From Erythrophleum ivorense (lineage: Eukaryota > Streptophyta > Magnoliopsida > Fabales > Fabaceae), in assembly GCA_026724425.1 (NCBI GenBank), contig JAIUCV010000019.1, positions 9,133,141 through 9,197,140 on the forward strand: a DNA stretch of 64,000 nucleotides, read 5' to 3'. Positions 47,693-57,871 of this stretch are shown one piece after another (within the stretch, counting starts at the first letter, position 1; every line of letters begins with the position of its first letter). The notes beneath the pieces were generated by a model that was given only the letters and a program-made list of their open reading frames with translations, was not told the origin of the DNA and made no database searches. The translations under genes were made by a program, and so were the position numbers.

Positions 47693-48082
47693 GTATAATG
47701 CTTTCTTCAAGAAAGGCAAAATATTCTATTGAGAAAAGGATGTTGTTTTGTTTAAAGATGTATAATACTTTATTTAGAAGGATATGATTTTTGCTATGAA
47801 AGATGTTTTTTTTTCATATAAACATGTCTTGGAGGTTTTTGCATGCGTATTTATATCTCTATTTTCTTTTAAACTTTAATCTATTTAATAAATATATACT
47901 TATTTCCATAAAATTTTTATTAGAAGAATGTCTTATATGGAACCTTACAGTTAACCCAAAAAAAAACTTATTAACTTGGTGCACAAACCCTAACTAGCAA
48001 GGGTGTTACTAGCCTTTTGTGAAAGCCAACACATTTAGATCTATTTAAAGTGGATTGGAATGAAAGGCTCATCTACGAAATT
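47693..48082. other. Intergenic DNA, nothing recognised
   Basis: Very AT-rich; frames here are fortuitous. Confidence 0.4.
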
Positions 48083-48159
48083 GAGTAGAATACTCATCTC
48101 TAGTTAGCTTACCTTTCATGAACTATGTGTTCATGCCAATAATCCATAATGATTCTATC
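48083..48159. repeat. 77-bp direct repeat, left copy
   Basis: Matches 49465-49541 at 75 of 77 positions, with a sharp loss of similarity on both sides. It begins GAGTAGAATACTC and ends ATGATTCTATC. The two copies bracket a copia gag fragment. Confidence 0.9.
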
Positions 48160-49099
48160 AACCAAGCAGGATCCATCATGGTCGCAGGGTTAGCAAAATA
48201 GGCAATGGAAAGGGGATAGCTACCATTCTGTTGGTAGTTTGCTACATAAGCAAAGGGAGATTGTTGAGCAGGGTCATGAGAGGTTGAAGGAGGCCGAACA
48301 AAGCTATAGTACTATGTTGCAATGTGTCCAAACTTTCGACACAATTGACATTATGGTTTACTACCTCTACAACCACGGCCCTTTCCTCTGCCACAAGAAT
48401 GATAGTTTGATTCCCTGCGAGTATTATTATAACTAAGAGAATTAACAACATTAGTATCATTACAACAACATTAGCAGAAGGTGTTTCGAGATTTAAATTA
48501 GCAAAATTGTGATATTTCTCCAGACGACATTCAAATGTAAGCAACGAAGCATGCATTTCAACCAAAGTTAGATTTGGGCATTCAAACAACATACAGACTA
48601 CAAAGTTATATTCAAGGTCCAAACCAACTAGAGCAATAGTAATTAATTTATCATCTGGAACAAGTTGACCCGCAAGAGATAAACTATCTAATATCTGTCG
48701 AATCTTCATGAGATACTCAGTCATCGTTGATGACCCCTTCCGAATCCACTGCAACTCAATCTTAAAAACAATCACGCGTGAACAAGATTGTGCTCCAATG
48801 TGATCTCCAGCCATCTTCCAGAGATCGTATGATGTTCGATACACCGTTATCTGGCTGGCAACTTTAGGTGTCATGCTTGCTAAAAGCCAGCCGAATATCA
48901 TCTGATCAGTGGCAATCCACTCCTCATAAAGTGGATTCACGCAACTTTTATCCTCAGCAAGTGACTCACTAGGACACTTATTCGTCCCAATAACATAGCC
49001 ATCAAGTCGATTTCCTCTTAACAATGACATAGTCATTCTAGACCATAGTATATAGTTACTCCTGTCCAACTTGACGGGACATACTTGATTGAAAGACAC
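48160..49099 (-). pseudogene. gag: Ty1/copia gag remnant
   Basis: Copia Gag packages the element RNA. The open frame starts at the ATG ending at 49099. It contains the LDRSNYILWSRMTMSLLRG block and a tract of the type ...AEDKSCVNPLYEEWIATDQM, followed by WIRKGSSTMTEYLMKIR, which are typical of the copia Gag (UBN2-like) domain. A shift near 48400 takes the frame out of phase. In the other phase a zinc knuckle CQLCRKFGHIAT is visible at about 48328-48370, followed by a stop. The reading then continues through a low-complexity QQSPFAY...NPATMMDPAW end, which in copia lies just before the protease. It stops abruptly at 48160, where the 77-bp repeat begins. Protease and pol are missing. Confidence 0.8.
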
Positions 49100-49208
49100 A
49101 TTTGACGAAGTATATGAAGAATTTGGTAGTGAGGTAGTGATTCAAGGGGTAATGAAAGGGGGTGAGTCGGTGGTGGACAAAAGAGGTGAGGTGGCCATTA
49201 CGACGGAG

Positions 49209-49220
49209 GCTCTGATACCA
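49209..49220 (-). other. Copia primer-binding site
   Basis: GCTCTGATACCA on the plus strand is the exact complement of TGGTATCAGAGC, the initiator tRNA-Met site. It lies about 110 bp upstream of the gag ATG on the minus strand, as expected. Confidence 0.8.
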
Positions 49221-49464
49221 AGTCAAGCTTATAGGAATTTAGAGAATTGCTCAGTGGTTCAATCCCCACTTAGTAGAGCACTTTATTCATTTATATAAAA
49301 AACAAATGAAATAATGCCATCTGTACAAGAATCGTACCATAAAAGAATAAGGCCAAAGTATATACCTGTCCATTGTGACTATTTTCTAGAAAAATCTACA
49401 GACTACATCATACACATCATTCACAATATAATACTTAATTATAAAATATTATTACTATCTAATA
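49221..49464 (-). mobile_element. Possible remnant of the copia 5' LTR
   Basis: This lies just upstream of the primer site on the minus strand and contains ATAAATGAATAAAGTG, a plausible TATA/polyadenylation stretch. A clean CA end next to the primer site is not seen, and no TG start was found, so the LTR is degraded or truncated by whatever placed the 77-bp repeat at 49465. Confidence 0.35.
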
Positions 49465-49541
49465 GAGTAGAATACTCATCTCTAGTTAGCTTACCTTTCA
49501 TGAACTATGTGTTCACACCAATAATCCATAATGATTCTATC
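49465..49541. repeat. 77-bp direct repeat, right copy
   Basis: Pair of 48083-48159. The only differences are two adjacent bases (CA here, TG there). Confidence 0.9.
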
Positions 49542-50879
49542 GTAGATATCTTCTAAGGGAAATTATTTTCATAAATTTCCCTTAAATGTTTATTTACTAA
49601 CTTACTAGCATAATGTGTATTATCTATTCTCTAAGTCATTGTACTCATTCCATTACTTTAAATGTTTCAAATAATAGTTTAGATGAAGGCCTGTCTTTTG
49701 TGGTGTGACATGTGAAAGCATTGTGAGTAAATCTAATCCATTGGTTATATGGGTTATATTTTATACTATGTTTCTATTTGTATTAGTGTTTTTATATCTA
49801 GAAGTGCTCCATAACCCATAAGAAGAATCCTTGTTTCCATGATGAATTTTTGTATTATGTTTTGTTTAATGATGTTAGAGAGCTACAAAACTAATAAGCT
49901 AATTGTAGGTTGAGGAGAATCTTGTTTACAAGAAAAAAACCTACCTAAGTTTTTGTAAGATCTCCATATTTCAAAATCAATGAAAAATTTGGTTTATTAT
50001 TGTTGGAATCATAAGCTATGAACTAAATGAAAGGCCAAAGAAGAATTCAAAGAGTAAAGCTTAAGTTACTTTACTTCATTCACCAATTTATAATTGAAGG
50101 TTTTACAATTTGATTAATCAACATTAAATGCTTAACTATTCCTTTAAACATTAGGAATCATAATCCTAAAAGTAAAAAAAAAATTAAATTTCTTAAAAAC
50201 AAATGCTATTAATGTTTAGCTTTTAGCCAGCTAGCATATCAAGGTCTATTATACAAAAGCAAAAATAAACAAATAAAAAAATGTCTATGTTTTAACCTAT
50301 GAAAAAGGTATGCTTAACTTCACTTTGATCAACTCAACTCAACTTTGGATGCTCAACTCTACTCAACGTCAAGTCCTCAACTTCAATCTTACTTGAGATC
50401 CTCAACTTCACACGTCATTCGCTCAACTCTCCCTAGTATGCTTAACTCTCCTTAACTTGACTATTTTTAACTTTATTTGTACTTAACTTCAAATTAAGCA
50501 TATTTTCATAGTTAAGTTTACATAAGTACTCTTCCTTAACTCCAATATTCTCCTACTTAACTTCAATATTAGCTTAAATGAAAATAAAGAAAATTAAAAC
50601 TCCTATTTAATACAAATGCTAGATCTGATGCTATACCTTTCTTTGAGTTTCAAAGTTATTTTTTTTCAAGCTTTTGATGAAGATGTTTTCCACTTGATCT
50701 TCTATAGCATAATGGAATAACTAAACTTAATTTTCTTTCACCTTTTCTCTGATCACGTGATATTTAATCTCATGTTTTTCATCCTTTTATGGGATATAGG
50801 ATTCTTAATCATTATTATAACTAACTTGTTGTTATATAGCATCTTTGTGGCACTACTTTGTGGCATCCTTACGTCATTT
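49542..50879. other. AT-rich DNA, possible decayed 3' LTR of the copia pol remnant
   Basis: No gene. From about 50325 to 50560 the words CTCAACTT and CTTAACTT recur irregularly. The region lies just downstream (minus strand) of the copia RNase H remnant, where a 3' LTR would be expected. TGTTGGAATC near 50003 could be its outer end on the plus strand, but no matching partner or duplication was found. Confidence 0.3.
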
Positions 50880-52400
50880 AGCATCTTCCTCAACCAAAGT
50901 ACTTAGTTTACAGCAATTAAAAATGCAATGAGCTATGCTTCAATGCTTGATTGGGCAACAATTCCTTGTTTCTCCAACACACACTTCTGGATCCAAGAGT
51001 AAAGTAGTATCCTAAAGTGCCCTTTATGTCATTAAGGGAACCAGCCCAACCAATGTTTATGAATCCCGTCAAGTTGACACCAACAGATCTTTTGTAAAAT
51101 GTCCTAAAATTCAGGGAGCCTTGAATATATTTCAACACTCATTTGGTGGCTAAATGGTGGTTTTCAATTGGAGTATTCATAAATCTTGCCAAAACATTTG
51201 TGGTATACATTATATCGAGCCTAGTGATATAAAAGTAAAAGATTGATTCAATTATGCTTCGATATACTAGAGCATCTACTGAACCTAACCCATTGTCTTT
51301 ACTTAACTTACTTCCCTAAACTATTGGTGTGCTTATTGTTTTAACCTTCCTTAGGTTGAATCTTCTCAGAACCTCCATAGCATATTTTTTTTTAGAAATA
51401 AAAATATCTTAGAAAAATTGTTTTACTTCAATTTCCAAAAAAAAAACACATATTTAAAAACTTCTTTCATTTGTCTTCTAAACAAGTTAAGTGGTGTAAA
51501 ATCACTTCCAGTCACTAACAAATAATCAACATAAATGGAAACAATAAAAATTCCATTCTTTTACTATTAAGTATAAAAGTAGCTTTATTATAGCTTTTTT
51601 TGAACTTTAAATCAATTAGAAAATTATCAATTTTGGCATAATAAACTCTTCGAGGTTGCCTAAAGCCAAAGAGAGCTTTCTTCAAAAGGTACACCTTGTT
51701 GCTTTCTTATGAAAAATCTTCTTGTTGTTTAACATAAATTTCTTTCCTTAAAACTCCATTTAGAAAAGTTGATTTGATATCAAGTTAGATTACTTTCTAG
51801 CCTTATTGAGTTACAATTGAAAGTAGTAGTTTGATGGTATCAAACCTTACAACTAGAGTGAAAGTTTCATTGAAGTCTACGCCTTCCATTTATGCATAAT
51901 CCTTCACAACCAATCTTACTTTGTGTTTGTTTATGATCCCATTGGGACTCAACTTGAATTGAAAAATCTATTTTTGCTAATCATGTGCTTGTTGCTTAGT
52001 CTTGACACTAACATCTATATGTTGTTTTTCTCAATTATCCTCAACTCCTTCTCCATAACAGTCCTCCATTCTACTGACTTTAGAGCATCTTCAATGCTTA
52101 TGGGTTCTAAAAGGATAGCATTACATTTGGCATAGATATCTTCAAGGGATCTTGTCCTTCTAACTACATTATCTTTAGCAAAGGCATCCTCTTCAAAGGT
52201 GCCAATAGATTCTTCAACAATGTTTTCAATATTTGGAATTTGACTAGAGGAAATAACAACCATCTTCTTCCAACCCTAAGCCTTATTTTCATCAAACTTC
52301 ACACATCCACCTATAATAATTTGTTATATAATAAGATTAAAAATCCTGTACCTTTTAGAGATATTATTGTAGCCTACAAAAATACAAATTTCTAATCTTT
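50880..52400 (-). pseudogene. pol: Ty1/copia pol remnant: integrase end, RT and RNase H
   Basis: Reading down the minus strand from 52400, the integrase C-terminal link is seen as IFVGYNN...KRYRIFN...VKFDENKA. The RT start follows at 52263-52015 (EDALKSVEWRTVMEKELRIIEKN). Next come degraded RT blocks resembling VDFNETF, then LDIKSTFLNGVL and VYLLKKALFGFRQPRR (about 51890-51650). The end of RT and the RNase H region contain LDIMYTTNVLARFM and, in an open frame at 51138-50917, LKYIQGSLNF...SVCWRNKE. There are numerous stops and shifts, so it is long dead. It cannot be the pol of the gag remnant at 48160-49099: on this strand that gag lies downstream of this pol, the wrong order for one element. 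Confidence 0.8.
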
Positions 52401-52427
52401 AATCATGTTTGTCCCTTTTTTTGGCTT

Positions 52428-52800
52428 AAATACACTTTTGATCCTCTTAATTTTATAAAAGATTCAATTTGATTCCTATAGTTCAATAGCAAGTAATGTT
52501 TCCATCTTATTTTCAAAAATGTTTCAATTTGTCCCTTTGCCATATCTTTTTAAAAAATTTAATACCAAGTTTAATATGTTAACTTAAAAAAATATGAATT
52601 AATAGTATCAAATAAATAAATAATATTTGAATTAGCAAATTGTTAAATTTAATATTAAATTTTAAATGGATTATGAGATAGAAAAACAAAGTTAGATCAT
52701 TTCAAAAAGTAGAAGGATAATATTGTTTATTTTTAAATTAAAAGAATAAAATTAAATATTATATACAATTAGAGAAACTAAATAAATTTAAACAATTTTT
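52428..52800. repeat. AT-rich dispersed-repeat-like segment
   Basis: It opens with GGCTTAAATACACTTTTGAT, a wording I associate with common short dispersed repeats of dicot genomes. Related words recur inside (TTCAATTTGATTCC, TTCAATTTGTCCC). No clear terminal repeats or duplication were found. Confidence 0.3.
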
Positions 52801-53330
52801 TTTAAGACTTAGAATAGCTTGAACGTCAGGATTTCTGTTTTCCAAATTGAATAAACAATATCTCTAATGTCTCTCCACCAACCATCAAATATTTTTGGGA
52901 TCTCCCGTCTTGTGTAATATTAAAGGATGGGACATGTGATAAGAGCCCGCTGAGTCACCAAAACAATTCTTTTGTCCTATCAATCCATAGAGAATTAACT
53001 AGGCGTCAATCTAGAACTTCCAACGTTACCATATCAACAACCTCCTCCGCGTGAAAGGACTGCTCATTGTAGAAAATTCAACCAGACCATGGATTAATAT
53101 CAATTAAATAATGGAGGTCTCTTCCAAAGGATGAAGAAAATGCAAATGGCTTCCCCATATCACAGCCAATAGGGATAGCATGTCGGTCATGATGCATATA
53201 TGAAGACCGCAAGTATCGTCAGCGTGTAATTAGGGTTTGCGCAAGATAACTCGTTATTTTCATGGCTATTCATCGCACCTCTCTCGAATGAATCTAACAT
53301 GTCATTTGGTAATATAAAATGGAGAGCGAT
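52801..53330. other. Less repeat-like, more balanced DNA
   Basis: Base composition is closer to even than in the surroundings and no LTR landmark is present. It includes a TGAGTCA word at about 52951 and a CCGCGTGAAAGGAC stretch. No open frame of useful length. It could be single-copy intergenic or promoter DNA, but nothing shows function. Confidence 0.35.
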
Positions 53331-54407
53331 AGAAAATAAATTTTTTAATATTTTATTTAATAGTCAAATTTTATCTAAATACTAAAAAAAATTTATTTCC
53401 TTCATATAAATGCACGAATTAAAAATAGTTATTATTTCTAATTTATGTAAATTTAATACATTATTATTATTATTATTATCATTTTTTTTAAATGGAGGTA
53501 CCAGAGTAATTTTTTTGTTTATCTTTTCTATGCTAACACTTTATTATCCAACTAAATATATAAAGTGAATAACATTCATATTTCTTTTTATATTATACAA
53601 AATATAATTGTCTCATTCCATTTACATCTTTATTTCTTTTTCATTTTTATACTTAACAATTTTTTGTACGGGGTGTAAATAACACAAGATGTAGTAACTC
53701 CAAAATGCATCCCTTACCAAATAAGCTTTTTACCACTTTACTTTTGTCTCAAATATCTTTATAGTAAACAAATCATAATTTTATTTATTTATTTATTTAC
53801 TCACATGAGTTCAAATCATCTAAAGTTTCTTATTATAAATATTTTGTAAAATTATAAAAGAATAGACATAAAGTGTGGAACCAATGTTTTAAAAATAACT
53901 TTTAACATTATAAGTTTTCAATCTATTTCTTTCTAACTTTACAACAGATTTATATTTTAAAAAAAAACTTTAGAAAAATATTTTACTGCTCACACATATC
54001 AATACCCTTATATATATATATATCATTAACCCATAATATGCCTTTTCTCATCTGTTCGTTCATATATCTTGATTACCATAAGAATACATGTTTATAGACT
54101 AGAAATATCCCTTTGCATTGCTTTTTACCGTTGACTTTTTCAAGAATTAAGGTCATACTATGGCCACAAAGCCAAAAGGCTTACTTTTCAAACTACAAGC
54201 TGCAGATATTGGCCGTCATTGTCCATTTTTTCTTTTTTAATAATTAAATTTAGAAGTTAAATAAACCGTTTCATTTCCAAGGTAGGATGTAAGGCAAAGC
54301 CTAAAGCTAACTCTACAACAAATACCATAAATATCAACCGAAAGTTTAGTAAAAAAAAAAATCAGCTTTACAGACAAAAATCATATATTTCCAACTATAT
54401 GTTTAGT
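53331..54407. other. AT-rich intergenic DNA with simple repeats
   Basis: No gene seen. Contains (ATT)n at about 53459-53480, a TTTA run near 53780 and (TA)n at about 54009-54024. Confidence 0.5.
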
Positions 54408-54415
54408 CAGATAAG

Positions 54416-54787
54416 TAGTGGCGGAGCCAGGACCGTAAATAATAATTTTTTTCTTTTTTTTTCAAAAAGAGTGGATTTAATTCTGAAAATAAACCATAAA
54501 TATTGATATTTATTTTTCATAAAACTAATATTAAATGGGTCTAAACATTTTTGTTAGAGTTTATTAGATTTGAATTAAATTATCACATATTTAAAAAAGT
54601 TTTGGACTCAACTATATTTGGATCTGATTTGGGTTAAGAATCAAGTGGGCTCAAAATATAAAGATATAAAGAGTAAGAGTTACAAAATATTAGGATTAGG
54701 GGTACAAAATACTAAAATTTATATCCTCTACTTGTAATTTTCTCTAAAGTAAGGGGGTGCCCTCAGACTAATATGGCTCTGCCATTG
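54416..54787. mobile_element. hAT-type MITE, 372 bp
   Basis: The left end is TAGTGGCGGAGCC and the right end GGCTCTGCCATTG; the second, reversed, reads CAATGGCAGAGCC, so the 13-bp ends match at 10 positions. The 8-bp flanks are CAGATAAG (54408-54415) and CGGATAAG (54788-54795), one mismatch. An 8-bp duplication with a CAGTGGCGGAGCC-style end is typical of hAT elements. The 372-bp interior has no coding sequence, so it is a non-autonomous miniature. Confidence 0.75.
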
Positions 54788-54795
54788 CGGATAAG

Positions 54796-55178
54796 CAATT
54801 GGTTTTTCACTCAATGTTTTGAGCTTAACTAAAATCTAGTCACCCACTAGTGGCTCTCTGCTATCTTCGCACCATCTCTGCATTTGTCTCATGTCAGTGT
54901 AGCTTTTTAATTTATTGAAAAAAATTTGTTTAATATATATTAATTAATGGATTATAATTTTAACAAAAATTTAAATAAAAAATTAATTATTAAATAATAT
55001 TAATAAAAAATAATGATAATTATTTTAATTGATATAAATAATAATTAAAAATTTAAAAAATAAAAATAAAAAGAATTTAATTAATGTAAATTTATTTATT
55101 TAAAAATAAAATTATAACTTTAAAAAAAATCAATCAAAAATGATAATTTCTAACCGATTATATTTGATTGAACAATAG
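54796..55178. other. Extremely AT-rich DNA left of the family E LTR
   Basis: Runs of A, T and ATT with no gene. The last part (TTGATTGAACAATAG) is inverted relative to sequence at about 61785-61808 on the far side of the inserted LTR, suggesting the LTR fell into a foldback-like repeat. Confidence 0.4.
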
Positions 55179-56720
55179 TCAAATGTCATATCCCATGTTT
55201 TCTAAATTCTAAGACATCAAACCAAAAGAAAGATGACTAATTATGATAATGAGATAAAATAAAAGGAAAGAATAGAAAAAGTAGAAACGGAACCAAAGTA
55301 TATAAACAGAAGGAATCAACGTACTAGTGGCAAAACTATAATTTTCAATAAAATTTTAAAAACTCAAAGAAAATAGTTTTAAATGTTAAAATTAAACTTA
55401 CTAGGATTTTTAAAGATCTTAAAATCTATAGAGACTATTAGGATAGTTAAAACTCTTACAGTGTACGCTTTAAAATATCAGTTGATCATGACTTTGAAAA
55501 AAATTTTTAGGATAGTTTTAAATCCCAAAAATTTCAAAATAAATGTTATTATAAAGTAAAGAGCCCCAATTTCCATATGGAACTAATTGCTTTCAAAAAT
55601 AATTTAAAACGAGCTCAAATGGAAGGATTCAGGGATGTAAAGGGAATTTTTAATATTGCTTATAATAAAATATTATTTATAATAATGCATGTCTTCATCC
55701 ATTTCTTTATTCCACCAACTTGCATCAGATTTTTAGCATTTTGAAGCTCTTTCAATGGTGTCCTTGGAAAGAGGAAGAGAGAGAAAGCAAGAGCATGGAT
55801 TTTAAGGTATTTCTACGCACTTTTACTTTTCTCTCAATTGAAAAGATTTATCTACTCATTAAGAGCTCTCTTTCTATGGTCTTAGTTTTTCAAGAAGAGA
55901 ACTTTGACGTTTTCTAAGGGAGGAAAAAGAACTCTTTTTAGAAAGCTAATCAAGGTAAATTGAAGAGCTTCGAGAAATGATCATTTTGAGGTAAGAATCA
56001 ATTGGTAGAAAGTTTTAGATTTTGAACCCTAGAGCTTAAAGTGCCTCTTGTTGGGAGAGAGAGAGAGAGAGGCTCTTCTCCATGCCTTCATGTACTTTAA
56101 TAATAATATAGAGTATGTAGAATTAGAATATGACATGAATTTAGTAAGAAATTGGCAAGTTTAGAATCTGAAATGGTCAAAATAGACCTATAATGAGTTC
56201 AGAAATATATCTTTGCCTTTGGAGACCTTAATGGACAAATTTGGGTGTGAAACTTAATAGCATTTAGAAAACATCATAAAGTTTCATATGAGTCAAATTT
56301 TGTAATTTTTGGGTTAGTACAGAATATTTTATGAATTTTTATAAAGTTATCCTAATAAAACTACCCTCTATCGATTTTGGTCTCTAATACAACTGCGATT
56401 TTCATGTTCTTTGAGGGACCAAATAGATTCATTTTAATTTAAAATTTTTAGTACAACTAGGGCACATCAGGAGCTTTCCAAAGTCTTAGTTTTCTCAATT
56501 TAGACACTTCTCACCAAAGTTATGAATTTTTAAAGTTAGCATCAAAAAACTATTTTGCAATAGGACCCAACCATTGTTTTTCCATTTTTAGGAAACTATA
56601 TGAAATCGATTAGATCTCAGATTTTTACAATAAAAAGTACCTATTATAAGCTTTCCAAAAAGGTATTATTTGCCTAATTTGGAGGTCCCTAGCCAAAGTT
56701 ATGTAATTTTAAATTTAAGC

Positions 56721-56760
56721 CATGATATATGATATATGATATATGATATATGATATATGA
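56721..56760. repeat. Heptamer repeat (ATATATG)n
   Basis: About five perfect copies of a 7-bp unit within the family E LTR. The other family E copy lacks it. Confidence 0.9.
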
Positions 56761-57123
56761 GAGACTTAAGGGACATATAAGCAAGTTAGCTTAGATATAC
56801 ATTGGTTACTTATTTCCCATACCTAGTATGATATTTTAGGCATATGAAAATAGCTAGAGTGGTCTTTAGGTAAAAAGACCAAGAAGTTGAGAATTAAGTT
56901 GACAAAGGTCAAGTAAAAAAGACAAATGAAAAGAGTTAAGCAAGGCAAGAGGCAAAGTAAGAAGTTTAGGATCAACTCTCGTTCTCTCAAGTAGCTATCT
57001 CTCCTTATCTTAAATGCATTTGAATATTTGAATAAGTTAAAATTCTTGTATGTGTAATTGTTTAATGCATTCATGAGTTATGTTTTGCTATGATTTTATC
57101 ATTAGTTTTATGATTATGCCTTG

Positions 57124-57300
57124 TATGTTTTTGGCTCCTACCTCCTTATGATGGGAAATTGAGCGTAGTAGCTCTTCCTTGGTCAAGAAATGAGTTTAAT
57201 TGAGCCCAGCAAGTATGTTTTTGGCTCCTCACTTCTTATGGCACAAATTGAGCGTAATAACTCTTCCTTAGCCCAGAGTTGAGCTCAGTCACATTGTTTT
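57124..57300 (+). repeat. Two-unit repeat in family E LTR
   Basis: Two copies of a unit of about 95 bp, each with GTTTTTGGCTCCT, then AATTGAGCGTA and AACTCTTCCTT or AGCTCTTCCTT. It lies where families A, C and D carry their minisatellite. Confidence 0.7.
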
Positions 57301-57433
57301 GATGCCATGTTTGATGAGAATTGAATTTGTTATGTTTGAGTTACATGTTGCATATGAATCACATGTTTGCATCACATATATTACATTTCCTCATAACATT
57401 CTGGTATGTAATGATATGGTTGAGATTTGTTAT

Positions 57434-57453
57434 TGAGATTCTCCTAAATCTCA
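57434..57453 (+). other. Conserved LTR hairpin, family E copy 2
   Basis: TGAGATT, loop CTCCTA, AATCTCA: a perfect 7-bp stem. Confidence 0.7.
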
Positions 57454-57871
57454 TCCTTATTTCCATTCTTCCTACTAACCAATGCCAGGTGAAAGTATCA
57501 ATATCTGTAAAGGAAAGGAAACATAACAATATCTAAATATATATGTATTTGATTTTATTGTATTATTATAATGAATTTATATGTTAGGTTGACTCCTCAA
57601 TGATGTAAAATATGAACTAGTATGTTGCTAAAACAATGATATAACCTTAGTCAAGTTTGTATAATATCAAGTGAAGATGTATACCAAATTAGTTTTATTT
57701 GATAATTTTATTACATATATTTTTCATATATGTGAGTTCTGAGTTGAAATGTGACCATTTAATTAAGCTAGATAACTATGTTTATAAGGGAAAACTCTAT
57801 CGAATTTTCCTCAAAATATAAGGTAAAGTTTTTAGCTTTTAACCGATAAGGTAATTGATAATAAAGGATTA

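Noticed and set aside
49250..49280. tRNA-like GGTTCAATCC box
   Set aside because: No matching A box or cloverleaf found around it; it lies in probable copia LTR DNA.
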